From Planctomycetota bacterium (GTDB lineage Bacteria > Planctomycetota > Phycisphaerae > UBA1845 > PWPN01), in assembly GCA_029550525.1 (NCBI GenBank), contig JAKPHF010000008.1, positions 248,001-312,000 on the forward strand: DNA of 64,000 nt. The letters run 5' to 3'. The notes under the pieces were generated by a model that saw only the letters and a program-made list of their open reading frames with translations, was not told where the DNA came from and made no database searches. A program made the translations under genes and the position numbers. This document shows, in pieces, positions 1 to 8,489 of this stretch; the stretch's first letter is position 1, and every line of letters starts with the position of its first letter.

Positions 1-412
1 CCGGCCCCTTGGCCGGGTCCACCCCCAAGACGGGAATGCTGCGCTGAGCGAAGTTTCGCAGCATGTAACCGTCGTTGCTGGCGATCTCGACCACCAGGTC
101 GTCCTTCCCCAGCCGCCGCCGGGCCATGATCCGCTCGGCCGATTCGCGGTAGTGCTCGAGCAATGCCCCCGACAGCGAGCTGAAGTAGGGATAATCGTCC
201 ACGTAGATCATCTCCGGCGGGATGACCTCCTTCACCTGCACCAGCGTGCAGTCGGCGCAGAACACCACCTCGAGCGGAGCGACCGGATCCTCGCGATCCA
301 ACTGGTCGGGCCGGATCAGCAGGTCGGCGACGGGCAGCACGCCTAACGAGATCACGTGCCGCAGGTCGGCCGAGCCGCACGCCCGGCAGCAAGTTGTCGT
401 CTGTGTGGTCAT
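1..412 (-). CDS. Class I SAM methyltransferase, NDP-sugar C-methyltransferase type (partial, 3' end missing)
   Basis: The N-terminal 137 residues are present; the gene runs off the left edge. The translation has a C9-x2-C12 and C52-x2-C55 zinc-ribbon pair, then a SAM motif I around residues 107-121 (VVEIASNDGYMLRNF) and a GVDPA strand end near 130. This order matches the TylC3/EvaC-like sugar C-methyltransferases (zinc domain, methyltransferase core, C-terminal domain). It is the third such paralogue in this operon. The start ATG follows the PIG-L gene by 16 bp, with a GAGGAAA element inside the end of that gene, so translation is probably coupled. Substrate is inferred to be a CDP-linked keto-sugar because a glucose-1-phosphate cytidylyltransferase lies upstream in the same operon. 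Confidence 0.85.
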   Translation of the reverse strand, partial: MTTQTTTCCRACGSADLRHVISLGVLPVADLLIRPDQLDREDPVAPLEVVFCADCTLVQVKEVIPPEMIYVDDYPYFSSLSGALLEHYRESAERIMARRRLGKDDLVVEIASNDGYMLRNFAQRSIPVLGVDPAKGP

Positions 413-428
413 CCGCACGCCGGTTTCC

Positions 429-1082
429 TCACCACATGACCTTGCGGGCATAAAAGCCTTCCGCGTAACCCGTGGGCGAGCCCACCTCCACCCCCCGCAG
501 TCGCATCACCGATCGAAACGTCTCTTCGGTGAACCAACGATGCGATCGCTGCGACTCGTAGCACTGCATGAGATACTCGCCCTTGCGCCGGCAGTGTGCG
601 TCCGTGATCGGCACGTAGAAGTTGGGCGAACTGAAATCGCCGTCATACTTGGGGATCTCGTATTCCAGGATGAAGTGGTCGCGGAAGGTGTTCCACGTCA
701 GGTTGTTCACCAGGCGGTGATCCTGATGCAGGTCGTCGCGATAGTGCGTGAAGATCACGTCCGGCGAGATCTCGCGTTTGATCCGTTCAAACGCTTCCTT
801 GACTTCCACGCCCAGGTAGGGGAGAAACCCGTCGCGAAACTGCCAGGTCGTCACTTCGAATCGCGCGGCCCCGGCCAGGAACAACGCCGCACTGCGGCGA
901 CATTCGGTCTCCCGCTGCTCGTTGGACGTGGCCACCACCCAGTGGCAGTCCATGCGAATGCCGGACTCGGCCAGCTTCAGCAGCGTGCCCCCGCAGCCGA
1001 TCTCGATGTCGTCGCAATGAGCTCCGAAGCACAAAACGGTGCAACGCGAGGGCGTCTGCAGTACGGGTGCAAAACTAAGCAT
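429..1082 (-). CDS. PIG-L/LmbE family N-acetyl-sugar deacetylase
   Basis: This 217-residue protein has the PIG-L zinc hydrolase signature: the AHCDD motif (H22, D24, D25) near the N-terminus and a H113 plus HQDH (119-122) block in the middle. Family members remove N-acetyl groups from GlcNAc-linked substrates such as lipids, mycothiol precursors or antibiotic sugars. Length is normal for the family (about 200-250 residues). No signal peptide is visible, so a cytoplasmic sugar precursor is the likely substrate. It lies between the cytidylyltransferase and a C-methyltransferase on the same strand, which places it in glycan or glycoconjugate assembly. The precise substrate cannot be read from the sequence. 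Confidence 0.88.
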   Translation of the reverse strand: MLSFAPVLQTPSRCTVLCFGAHCDDIEIGCGGTLLKLAESGIRMDCHWVVATSNEQRETECRRSAALFLAGAARFEVTTWQFRDGFLPYLGVEVKEAFERIKREISPDVIFTHYRDDLHQDHRLVNNLTWNTFRDHFILEYEIPKYDGDFSSPNFYVPITDAHCRRKGEYLMQCYESQRSHRWFTEETFRSVMRLRGVEVGSPTGYAEGFYARKVMW

Positions 1083-1105
1083 TGCCCACCTTTTCCTCTT
1101 CCGGG

Positions 1106-1124
1106 GGCGGGCGTCTCGCCCGCC
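1106..1124. repeat. Dispersed GC-rich hairpin (8-3-8)
   Basis: Perfect inverted repeat GGCGGGCG-TCT-CGCCCGCC between the PIG-L and rfbF genes. It is followed by two more hairpins, CAGGCA-TCC-TGCCTG at 1136-1150 and TGCACG-GTGAAG-CGTGCA at 1156-1173. Close relatives of the first occur at 17000, 18673, 20830 and 38606. No T-run follows on the transcribed strand, so it is not a classical intrinsic terminator. Confidence 0.75.
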
Positions 1125-1199
1125 ATATTATGGGACAGGCATCCTGCCTGCACCTGCACGGTGAAGCGTGCACCACGGAAACCGCCACTCCCGCCGCGG

Positions 1200-2069
1200 T
1201 CAGTCGGCGATGCCGCTCATCTGCACATCTCTCGTTTCGCGTGAAGCAGGCGCGATGCTCGTCCCCTCGACGCTGCCGTGCGTCGCCTGGCCGTTCTTCC
1301 ACACCTCCCAAGCCGCCTCGCCCTGCAGGTAGAGGTCATCGAGCTGTTGCTTGTCTTTCAGCGTGTCCAAACACGCCCAGAAGCCGGTGTACTTGTGCGT
1401 CATCAACTGCTGCTCGGCGATCAGCCGAGCAAACGGCTCGTTGACCAGTTCCTCGCCTTCGCGGATGTAGTCGAAGATCCGACGATCAAACACAAAGTAG
1501 CCGCCGTTGATCCAGATATCCGTCTTGCCGATGTCCACGATCCCGCGCACGTGACGTTGGTCGGCATCGAACGTCACCACGTGAAAACTCTGCCGCGGAC
1601 GCACGGACAGGAACATCGCGATCGGACGGCGAGCCTCGAAATCGGCGATCAGGTCGGGCAGATGCAGGTCGGTGAGACTGTCCGCGTAATTGGCCAGGAA
1701 CACCTCGTCGTCCTTGATGTACTTCTGCACCGCCTTGAGCCGTTGCCCGATGTTCGCGGTCGGACCGGTGTCCACGCACGTGATGGACCAGTCGTCGATG
1801 TCCGTGCTCATCAGGTCGATCTTGCGTCCCCCGCCCGAGAGGGTGAAATCGTTCGACACGCACTCGTCATAGTGCAGGAAATAGTTCTTGATCGCGTCCG
1901 CCTTGTAACCCAGGCAAAGGATGAACTCCTTATGCCCGAAGTGGGCGTAGTACTTCATGAGATGCCAAAGCACGGGCCGATACCCGATGTTCACCATGGG
2001 CTTGGGAATCGCTTCGGAGTAATCCCGCAGCCGCGTGCCCTGCCCCCCGCAAAACAGAACCACCTTCAT
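1200..2069 (-). CDS. rfbF: Glucose-1-phosphate cytidylyltransferase
   Basis: Makes CDP-glucose from CTP and glucose-1-phosphate, the entry to CDP-deoxysugar pathways. The N-terminal nucleotidyltransferase signature is present (GGQGTRL at 8-14, PKP with K23) and is followed by the family's NIGYRPVLWHLMKYY block. The protein is 289 residues, about 30 longer than typical RfbF because of a low-complexity C-terminal tail. I place the start at the second ATG (2069) because the GGAG element then lies 9 bases upstream; the first ATG (2075) would leave only 3 bases. A CDP-glucose 4,6-dehydratase is not in the window and may lie beyond the left edge. The neighbours on both sides are sugar-modifying enzymes. 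Confidence 0.9.
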   Translation of the reverse strand: MKVVLFCGGQGTRLRDYSEAIPKPMVNIGYRPVLWHLMKYYAHFGHKEFILCLGYKADAIKNYFLHYDECVSNDFTLSGGGRKIDLMSTDIDDWSITCVDTGPTANIGQRLKAVQKYIKDDEVFLANYADSLTDLHLPDLIADFEARRPIAMFLSVRPRQSFHVVTFDADQRHVRGIVDIGKTDIWINGGYFVFDRRIFDYIREGEELVNEPFARLIAEQQLMTHKYTGFWACLDTLKDKQQLDDLYLQGEAAWEVWKNGQATHGSVEGTSIAPASRETRDVQMSGIAD

Positions 2070-2150
2070 GGTCATCTTCTCCGTCGGTCTGATCCGTGTT
2101 CGGGAGTCTCTTTGGCCAGTCCCCAGCCCCCCGTCCCCAGCCCCTCCCCG

Positions 2151-3446
2151 CTAACACACCTGCACATCCGGGATAGGAACAATGAACCGCCCTCCCCACT
2201 CGCGGATGTACTCCAACTGCTTCATGATCTCTTGTTTGAGATTCCAGGGCAGGATGAGAACGTAGTCCGGCCGCGTCTCGCGAATGCGGTCCGGGTGCAG
2301 AATCGGAATATGCGTCCCGGGCAGAAACTTGCCCTGCTTGTAGGGACTGCGATCGACCGTGTAATCGAGGAAGTCGGTCCGGATCCCGCAGTAGTTCAGG
2401 AGCGTGTTGCCCTTGCCCGGCGCGCCGTAGCCCGCGATCGATCGTCCTTCTTTCTTCAAGCCGATGAGCAGCTCCAGCAGCCGGTGCTTGACCGCCACCG
2501 CCCGCGGAGCGAACGTGAGATAGTGCTCGATGCAATTGAACCCCGCCGACTCCTCCCGTTGTCGCATCTCCCGCACGCGGTCCGTCACCGGATGCGTTTC
2601 ATCCTCGGCGTGTCGGGCAAAGATGCGCAGCGATCCACCGTGCGTCGGTAGTTCCTCCACGTCGAACAGCGTCAAACCGTGGGCGGCGAAGATCCGCTCC
2701 GTCGTCAGGAACGAAAAGTACGAGAAGTGCTCGTGGTAAATGGTGTCGAGCTGATTCTCCCGCATCAGGCAGTCCAGGTGCGGGAACTCGAGCGTGATCA
2801 CGCCGTGCGGCTTGAGCACCAGCTTGAGCCCGCGAACGAAGTCCCGCAAGTCCGGCACCTGGGCCAGTACGTTGTTACCCGCGACCAGGTCGGCAGTCTC
2901 GCCGCTCTCGGCCAGCCGACGCGCCAGACGCTCGCCGAAAAACTCCACCAGCGTCGGCACGCCACGCCCCCGCGCCACCTTGGCCACGTTCGCCGCCGGC
3001 TCGATACCCAATACGGGAATGCCCTTCGCGACGAAATACTGCAGGAGATAGCCGTCGTTACTGGCGACCTCGATCACCCGGCTGCTCGAACCGAGGCGGA
3101 AACGCTGAATCATGGATTCCACATACCGCCGGGCATGCTGCAGCCATGAATCGGAGTAAGACGAGAAATAGGCATATTCGCTGAAGATCTCTTCGGCCCG
3201 CACGTACTCCTCGAGTTGCACCAGGAAGCACCGCCGGCACACGTGCACGTGCAACGGATAGAACGCCTCCATGTGATTGAGCTTGTCCGCCGACACGTAG
3301 CTCTCGCACAACGGCGACATGCCCAGGTCCACGAACGTGTGAGTCAACAGCTCACCACAGAAGCGGCATGTCGCCTGCGTGGGCTTGGCCGGAGCCTGGG
3401 AACGGGATGCAACCTGAACCTGCTCAAATTCCGTGACTGTGACCAT
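2151..3446 (-). CDS. Zinc-ribbon C-methyltransferase for NDP-sugars (TylC3/EvaC-like)
   Basis: This 431-residue protein shows the full three-part architecture. An N-terminal zinc ribbon (C27, C30, C70, C73) is followed by a class I SAM-binding core (motif I at about 124-138, with ASNDGY) and a C-terminal Rossmann-like domain (GYGAPGKGNTLLNY, then GKFLPGTHIPI and a conserved DY-L-LPWN run). These enzymes add a methyl group to carbon 3 of keto-sugars on nucleotide carriers. A GGAG element sits 6 bases before the ATG. The next gene downstream is rfbF, so a CDP-keto-sugar substrate is plausible but inferred. Confidence 0.9.
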   Translation of the reverse strand: MVTVTEFEQVQVASRSQAPAKPTQATCRFCGELLTHTFVDLGMSPLCESYVSADKLNHMEAFYPLHVHVCRRCFLVQLEEYVRAEEIFSEYAYFSSYSDSWLQHARRYVESMIQRFRLGSSSRVIEVASNDGYLLQYFVAKGIPVLGIEPAANVAKVARGRGVPTLVEFFGERLARRLAESGETADLVAGNNVLAQVPDLRDFVRGLKLVLKPHGVITLEFPHLDCLMRENQLDTIYHEHFSYFSFLTTERIFAAHGLTLFDVEELPTHGGSLRIFARHAEDETHPVTDRVREMRQREESAGFNCIEHYLTFAPRAVAVKHRLLELLIGLKKEGRSIAGYGAPGKGNTLLNYCGIRTDFLDYTVDRSPYKQGKFLPGTHIPILHPDRIRETRPDYVLILPWNLKQEIMKQLEYIREWGGRFIVPIPDVQVC

Positions 3447-3511
3447 GTGTGCTCCATGGGGTGGACGGCACCACGGGACTCAAAGCTGCGCCGCCGCGTG
3501 CCGCTTGACGA

Positions 3512-3525
3512 AGGGCGAACGCCCT
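3512..3525. repeat. Short hairpin overlapping the stop of the HTH gene
   Basis: Inverted repeat AGGGCG-AA-CGCCCT; its last bases form part of the TAG stop codon of the HTH gene. The upstream spacer holds related hairpins CGCCCT-TC-AGGGCG (3771-3784) and CCGGCGT-C-ACGCCGG (3798-3812). Confidence 0.65.
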
Positions 3526-3748
3526 ACTCCTTGGTCCCGTGACGATGCTCGGCGATCTTGGCCAGAGCGCTCTCAATCAATGGCAGCTTCTGCTCCGACC
3601 AAACCCGGATGATCCCGACACGGCGGTCCGGGGCTATCTTGTACTGGTCGATGGCGTACTTCAGCCGGTGCATGGACACATCGAGGCACTCGGCGATTTC
3701 GCCGATGGTGAGCAATCTCGGAATCGATCCCGGGACGGCGTCGCGCAT
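3524..3748 (-). CDS. Small helix-turn-helix (MerR/excisionase-like) DNA-binding protein
   Basis: A 74-residue protein whose centre (LLTIGEIAECLDVSMHRLKYAI) reads as a winged-helix HTH of the MerR/excisionase type, with the sensing helix and first recognition helix, then a short basic wing (RRVGIIRVW). There is no effector domain, so it would act alone as a small DNA-binding factor. It lies between two methyltransferase genes on the same strand, which is unusual for a glycan operon. Short hairpins flank it on both sides, so it could be a later insertion or a repressor of the cluster. Function is unknown. Confidence 0.6.
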   Translation of the reverse strand: MRDAVPGSIPRLLTIGEIAECLDVSMHRLKYAIDQYKIAPDRRVGIIRVWSEQKLPLIESALAKIAEHRHGTKE

Positions 3749-3874
3749 ACGCTTCGCCTCCTTGACAGGACGCCCTTCAGGGCGAATGGGTGTGGTCCCG
3801 GCGTCACGCCGGTGTGATTGCGAGCCGAGCGCCGGTGCCCTACCGAGGTGGGCATCGAGAACGGCCGGCCGCCG

Positions 3875-5101
3875 CTATGCATAGAGGAATTCAGACCGCA
3901 GGCCGAGCGACTCCACCGACACACGGATCTCGTCGCGATAGATGTCGTTCATGACGATCACCACGTCCGGACGATACGCCGGCAATGACGCCGGATCGAC
4001 GATCCGGTGGCCCGTGCCCGGCAGAAACTTGCCCGCCTTGTTCGGATTCACGTCCACGACGACCGGAATGTCCGCCGAACCCGGCACGAGATTGAGAAAG
4101 CAAACCGCTCGCGCCCCTGCCCCCCAGACCACCGCACACTTGCCCTGTGCGCGAAACGTGTCCATTTCCTTCTGCCAGTCGCCCAGCTTGTCTCGGACCT
4201 TGGCTGGAAACGCTTCCATTCGATCCGCCGCCGCGAGCTTTTCGGCGGATGCCACGCGAGGTGCGACGCCGTCGTTCGGTCTGGCCTCAATCGCCAGGAA
4301 TTGCTCGTCGAAACAGTCGTACACTCGCGACACCGCAAATCCCGCCTGTTCGAACACGTATCGCAGCGAATCGCGAGTGAAGTAAGAACAGTGCTCGTAA
4401 ACGATCGTCCAAAGCGCCAGGCGGTCCAGAACGTATTCGAAGTTGGGAACCTCGAAGAAAACGACGGTGCTACCGTCCTTCATCGTCGCCCGCAGTTCGA
4501 GGAGAAACACCAGCGGGTCGGGTATGTGTTCGAGAACCTGCCGGCAGGTGATCAGGTCCGCCTCGTGCGGACCGCCGACACCGGGGTAATAGTCGGCCAC
4601 CAACTCAACCGAGCCATCCGGCGACGAGCTGCTGGAACACTCCGCTGCTGCCAGGCTCGGGTCGAACCCGATCCCTCGGTTGCCGCCCGCCCGGCAGAGC
4701 CGCTCGAGAAACCTGCCGCGGCCGCAACCGATCTCGACCACCCGTTTGCCCCGCAAGCCATGCTCGCGGATGAGCCGCTCGACGAGTTCCCGCTCGTATT
4801 CCTGATAAACCGACGAGAAGCCCAGATCGTTATCGTAGGGTTCTTTGTAATCGATGATTTCACTGGAAAAACCGATGTTGCTGACGAAGCGGCACTGCGG
4901 GCACACCGCCAGGTGAATGCGGCCGAACTGACAACCGAGCGCCTGCTCCCGCGTGGCGTATTGAGCGCCGATGCGCGTCGGCACCTCGCCGAGATCGAGG
5001 AACGGCTCCAACTCACCGGCCCGGCAACACGGACAGCGCGTGCCGCTTGGGGCAGAGACAGGCTCGGCCACCGCAACCGTTCGGGAAACCTTCGCGGTCA
5101 T
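3875..5101 (-). CDS. Zinc-ribbon C-methyltransferase for NDP-sugars
   Basis: A 408-residue paralogue of the proteins at 2151-3446 and 1-412. It has zinc ligands C23-x2-C26 and C67-x2-C70, SAM motif I at 121-135 (VVEIGCGRGRFLERL), and a C-terminal domain with VVWGAGARAVCFLNL and NKAGKFLPGTGHRI. A much longer frame is open upstream, but the ATG at 5101 is chosen because it overlaps the stop of the NusG-like gene (TGATG), a typical coupling arrangement, and because the sequence before it has no family similarity. It is the first enzyme gene after the antiterminator. Confidence 0.88.
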   Translation of the reverse strand: MTAKVSRTVAVAEPVSAPSGTRCPCCRAGELEPFLDLGEVPTRIGAQYATREQALGCQFGRIHLAVCPQCRFVSNIGFSSEIIDYKEPYDNDLGFSSVYQEYERELVERLIREHGLRGKRVVEIGCGRGRFLERLCRAGGNRGIGFDPSLAAAECSSSSSPDGSVELVADYYPGVGGPHEADLITCRQVLEHIPDPLVFLLELRATMKDGSTVVFFEVPNFEYVLDRLALWTIVYEHCSYFTRDSLRYVFEQAGFAVSRVYDCFDEQFLAIEARPNDGVAPRVASAEKLAAADRMEAFPAKVRDKLGDWQKEMDTFRAQGKCAVVWGAGARAVCFLNLVPGSADIPVVVDVNPNKAGKFLPGTGHRIVDPASLPAYRPDVVIVMNDIYRDEIRVSVESLGLRSEFLYA

Positions 5102-5649
5102 CAGTCGAGGGGCTCCAGGAGTTCGGGATCGATTTCCGTCGCCACCGCCTGGCCCAGCATCTCGATCTGCAGCACGAGGCGGGTAACGCCGCCCCGCCGC
5201 ACGATGATGCCTTGGATGCCCGCAAGCGGTCCCGCCTTGATGCGGCATCGGACGCCTTGCTTGAGATACGGGAACGGATCGAGCCCCGACGGCGACACCA
5301 GCGCTTGCTCGATCTGCGCCAACTCGTTGACGAACCGCTCCTGATCGACCACCGGGATGACGTTGGCCACGTGCGACGTGGCCAACGCGCGATATCGCGC
5401 CGACGCGTCCCCCACAAAGAACACGTAGCCCGGGAACAGCGCCAGCATCCCGCGGAACCGCCGGCCCCGTACCACCAGCGTCCGTTCCACCATGGGCAAA
5501 AAGTAGGGCACCTGTTGAGCCAGCAAATCCACGGCCAGAGCTTTTTCGTGTCGTGAACGGGTGTGAGCCACCCACCAGGGGCCTGGCAGGTCGCGAATCG
5601 AACGACACGCGGGACTCACGATGGGCGGATTTCTGTGTAACGCGATCAT
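5101..5649 (-). CDS. Specialised NusG paralogue (LoaP/RfaH/UpxY-like antiterminator)
   Basis: The 182-residue protein has an NGN domain (about 24-115) beginning with WWVAHTRSRHEKALA and containing the conserved LFPGYVFF block (71-78). A C-terminal KOW motif follows (about 133-150, VRCRIKAGPLAGIQG). Housekeeping NusG is normally beside ribosomal-protein genes; this copy instead heads a polysaccharide operon, as RfaH, UpxY and LoaP relatives do in other phyla. These proteins bind RNA polymerase and suppress premature termination along long glycan operons. Start taken at ATG 5649 on family length; in-frame starts up to 5745 are possible. The stop overlaps the next gene by one base. Confidence 0.85.
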   Translation of the reverse strand: MIALHRNPPIVSPACRSIRDLPGPWWVAHTRSRHEKALAVDLLAQQVPYFLPMVERTLVVRGRRFRGMLALFPGYVFFVGDASARYRALATSHVANVIPVVDQERFVNELAQIEQALVSPSGLDPFPYLKQGVRCRIKAGPLAGIQGIIVRRGGVTRLVLQIEMLGQAVATEIDPELLEPLD

Positions 5650-6632
5650 GATGGTGTCTGGGCGGACTTCGTCCCTCTCGGTTACCCTGCACCGGGCTCC
5701 GTACAACAATCCCCGACCCCGCCGGGCAACCCCCGCGAGTCGCACCTTCCGGCCGTCTGACGCATTCAGGTCTGAACGCTCACGCGTCCGCCCCGGCTGA
5801 CTTCATCGCTTTGTCGCGCCCGATTCGAGACACGACCGGACCGTCGTGGCCCGCCATCAGCCGCCTGTAATCAGGACCTGGCCTGCCGGCGGGCACTCAA
5901 CAACCGCTTGGTCCTCGAGTTCATTTCGTGTGTCAGCTTGTCAGACGGTTCCCTTGTCCCAACTCGATGCGATCCTTCGGCTCAGATCCGCACGCCCCGA
6001 TCGTGTCGTTGCTTGGCCCCGAAATCGAGAAACACTATACGAACGGGCAACACGCTTCGGTATCGCGCTTTTGCCGACCGGACCGCCTGAACGCCGCATC
6101 GGTGCGCCACCGAGGGCGTTCTCCTGAGTCCGCGAGAATCCTTCTCCTCCGCAGCGAGTTACTCGTCGATATCACGCGTTCGTCACCGTCCATGCCCGCG
6201 CCATGCTGTCCGGAACGAGTTGATTCCCGCTGGCCACGCCAGTCAACAGTGAGCATAAACCAGCCTCTCGCGCCGGACCACCGCATGCGCGTTCCTGACG
6301 GGTGAGACCTGCCCCTATATGACATAATTATGTCTCTGCAAGATATCGCATGCGTGCCTCTGAAACTTCGGTCAGACAGGCTCTTTTCGAAATGGATCGG
6401 CCTGCTCGCCCCTTTGAGATCCCGGTGGCATGAATACGGAGGGGCACCGAAATTCGGCGACAGCCCGGGCGAACGCTCGGGCATTCCCCGGCTTTCCCGC
6501 GGATTCCTGCGAACGGATGGCTCGCTCGTCGCGCGCGATCGCGCACTCGCGCGGTGAGAATTCCGTCCGCATCGGCCTGCCTCAGATGCTCCCTTAGGAA
6601 GGGCCGCCGTGATATCCAGTGATTCAAACGAG
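5650..6632. other. Gene-free leader/intergenic stretch upstream of the NusG-like gene
   Basis: About 980 bases without a convincing gene; the open frames here lack coding character. The only local AT-rich island is at about 6311-6350 and holds the promoter-like element described separately. If transcription of the glycan operon starts there, the mRNA has a leader of roughly 650 bases, room for the RNA hairpins that LoaP-type factors recognise. No riboswitch was recognised. Confidence 0.6.
6314..6341 (-). promoter_or_regulatory. Candidate sigma70 promoter with palindromic operator
   Basis: On the minus strand TTGCAG (6341-6336) and TATAGG (6319-6314) are separated by 16 bases. The spacer contains a 14-bp perfect palindrome, GACATAATTATGTC (6321-6334), in an otherwise GC-rich region. 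A repressor bound there would block polymerase. Position and direction fit the glycan operon, but this is prediction only. Confidence 0.4.
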
Positions 6633-7370
6633 TCAGCTCAGCAGAAGTGATGCCAGCTCGCGTCGGGCGTACTCGAGATCCTCGGGGAAGTCGATCTCGC
6701 CGCAAGGCAGATCGCCGATGTCGATTCCCATGATCTCGTGGCCGACCATGCACAGCCGATCGATCGCGCTTTCGAAGAGGTCGCCCACAATCCCCTCATG
6801 CTCCACGCAATGGGTCAGGATCTCCCGGAATGCCGGGATGATTCCGGCACCGAATCGCGCCGGACCGATGAACTCGCCCCACGCCCGCTCCGGATCCAGG
6901 TGCTTGCCGATCCGCGCGATGCGAGCGTGCGAGCCGTCCGGCGCCAGCCCCGGCTCGACCGTCACCTTCACTTCCTCGTGGCCGCAACGTCCCGGCTTGA
7001 CCGCCATCACCGTCGCGTGGGTACTCTCGGCCAGCCGGCTTGCCAGCCGCCGGTCGAACACCACGTCGCCATTGGTGTAGAAGAAGCCCGAGCCGAAATG
7101 ATCGCGAGCCAGGTAGAGCGAGTACAGCGTGTTGGTCTCGGCGAAGCGCTCGTTGACCACGAACGTGAATCGGCCGGATTCGTCCGCGATGTGCTGCCGG
7201 ATCTCCTGCCCGCGATGACCGATCACGATCACGAAGTGCGACACGCCCACCGTGCGAAACGCCCCAATCTGCCGCTTGAGAATGCTCGAACCGGCGATCT
7301 CGATCAGACACTTGGGTACGCCCATCGCCAGGCGTCGTCCCATGCCGGCGGCGAGAATGATCGCGGTCAT
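6633..7370 (-). CDS. Sugar/alcohol-phosphate nucleotidyltransferase (NTP_transferase)
   Basis: A 245-residue protein with the nucleotidyltransferase signature LAAGMGRRL (6-14), PK at 19-20 and an acidic metal-binding TNGDVVFD motif. Its pattern (NTLYSLYLAR after NERF) resembles the phosphocholine/inositol-phosphate cytidylyltransferase group rather than glucose-1-phosphate enzymes. It would activate a phosphorylated alcohol or sugar as a CDP or UDP derivative. It lies directly downstream of gpsA on the same strand (69 bp), which makes glycerol-3-phosphate a possible substrate (CDP-glycerol), though this is inference. Start chosen at ATG 7370, where the family motif begins. Confidence 0.82.
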   Translation of the reverse strand: MTAIILAAGMGRRLAMGVPKCLIEIAGSSILKRQIGAFRTVGVSHFVIVIGHRGQEIRQHIADESGRFTFVVNERFAETNTLYSLYLARDHFGSGFFYTNGDVVFDRRLASRLAESTHATVMAVKPGRCGHEEVKVTVEPGLAPDGSHARIARIGKHLDPERAWGEFIGPARFGAGIIPAFREILTHCVEHEGIVGDLFESAIDRLCMVGHEIMGIDIGDLPCGEIDFPEDLEYARRELASLLLS

Positions 7371-7439
7371 GGTCTCACGTTCCAAACGGGCCTGCGTGCT
7401 CGCCCGGCACAACCGAACGCGGCGTGCCTCCTCACACCA

Positions 7440-8408
7440 TCAGCAACCCGGATATTCCAGGAGAACGCGCTCGAATCCGGCAATCGTCTCCTCGCCGGGA
7501 TTCTCCACGATCGCCGCAATCGCGCTGAACAGCGGCACCCGCAATCGCAGCGCGGCCATCTCACTCACCGCCGACGCCGTCATCGCCCCCTCGACCACCA
7601 TGCCCACGCGATCCAGGGCTTCGGCCAAGGGAACACCCGCCGCGAGGAATTCGCCGAGACGGAAGTTGCGGCTGTCCGGACTGAAGCACGTGGCCACCAG
7701 GTCGCCCAAGCCGGTGATTCCGAAGATGTGCGAAGACGAGATCCCCAGGAATTTGCCCACTTCGGCAATCTCCCGCAGGCCAAACGTCATCATGAGGCCC
7801 ATGAAGTTGGCCCCCATCTTTCGCTGGGCGATGATGCCGGCCCCGATCGCGAACACGCCTTTCATGGCCGCGCAGAGCTCGAGGTCCACGGTGTCGCGAG
7901 TCATGTCCAGCCGGAAGCGGTCGCTCCGCAACGCCTGCGCGACCTTGATCAATGCCGTGACGTTCTCGCATCCCACCACCGCTTTGGCCGGGCGTCCCTC
8001 GGCGATCTCCTTGGCGATGTTCGGCCCCGAAATCACCGCGACCGTCGCCTCGGGCAGCACCGCCTTGATGACCTGGCTCATCGTGCGGAACGTCTCGCGC
8101 TCCAATCCTTTGGAGGCGGTGACGAGGATCGGATAAGGGGGCCCCGTCTGCTTGAGCCGCCGGGCGACCGGCTCCACCTGCGACGACGGCACCACCATCA
8201 CCACGACGTCGTCGGCCGAGAGCGGCGTCGAAAACGCCAGTTCGACCGTGATCCCCGGCCGATCCGCCCCCGCCACGTGCTTGAGCCGGTCTTTCGTCCG
8301 AGCGATCCAGTCCGTCGATTCACACCACATGCGCAACGGCTGCCGCGGATTCACCAGACCGGCCAGCGTCGAGCCCCAATTACCTGTTCCAATAATGACC
8401 ACACCCAT
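7440..8408 (-). CDS. gpsA: Glycerol-3-phosphate dehydrogenase [NAD(P)+]
   Basis: Reduces dihydroxyacetone phosphate to sn-glycerol-3-phosphate for phospholipid synthesis. The 322-residue protein has the dinucleotide-binding GTGNWGS (7-13), the TASKG loop with K100, SGPNIAKE (127-134), the catalytic-domain lysine K183 (AAMKGVFAI), GLGDLVATCFS (233-243) and SRN (246-248). All family landmarks are intact and the length is standard. It is followed by a nucleotidyltransferase, so the product may also feed a CDP-alcohol pathway. Confidence 0.93.
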   Translation of the reverse strand: MGVVIIGTGNWGSTLAGLVNPRQPLRMWCESTDWIARTKDRLKHVAGADRPGITVELAFSTPLSADDVVVMVVPSSQVEPVARRLKQTGPPYPILVTASKGLERETFRTMSQVIKAVLPEATVAVISGPNIAKEIAEGRPAKAVVGCENVTALIKVAQALRSDRFRLDMTRDTVDLELCAAMKGVFAIGAGIIAQRKMGANFMGLMMTFGLREIAEVGKFLGISSSHIFGITGLGDLVATCFSPDSRNFRLGEFLAAGVPLAEALDRVGMVVEGAMTASAVSEMAALRLRVPLFSAIAAIVENPGEETIAGFERVLLEYPGC

Positions 8409-8489
8409 GACGGCAAGAGTAGCATGACGCCGACGGGTATGGCAAACGTCAGCGAGTTACCACGACATTGCCGGCGATTCGCCCGCCGG

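Noticed and set aside
4007..5344. Long open frame of 445 codons on the plus strand
   Set aside because: It is antisense to a methyltransferase and the NusG-like gene, which have clear motifs; composition is arginine/histidine-rich as in GC-rich shadow frames.
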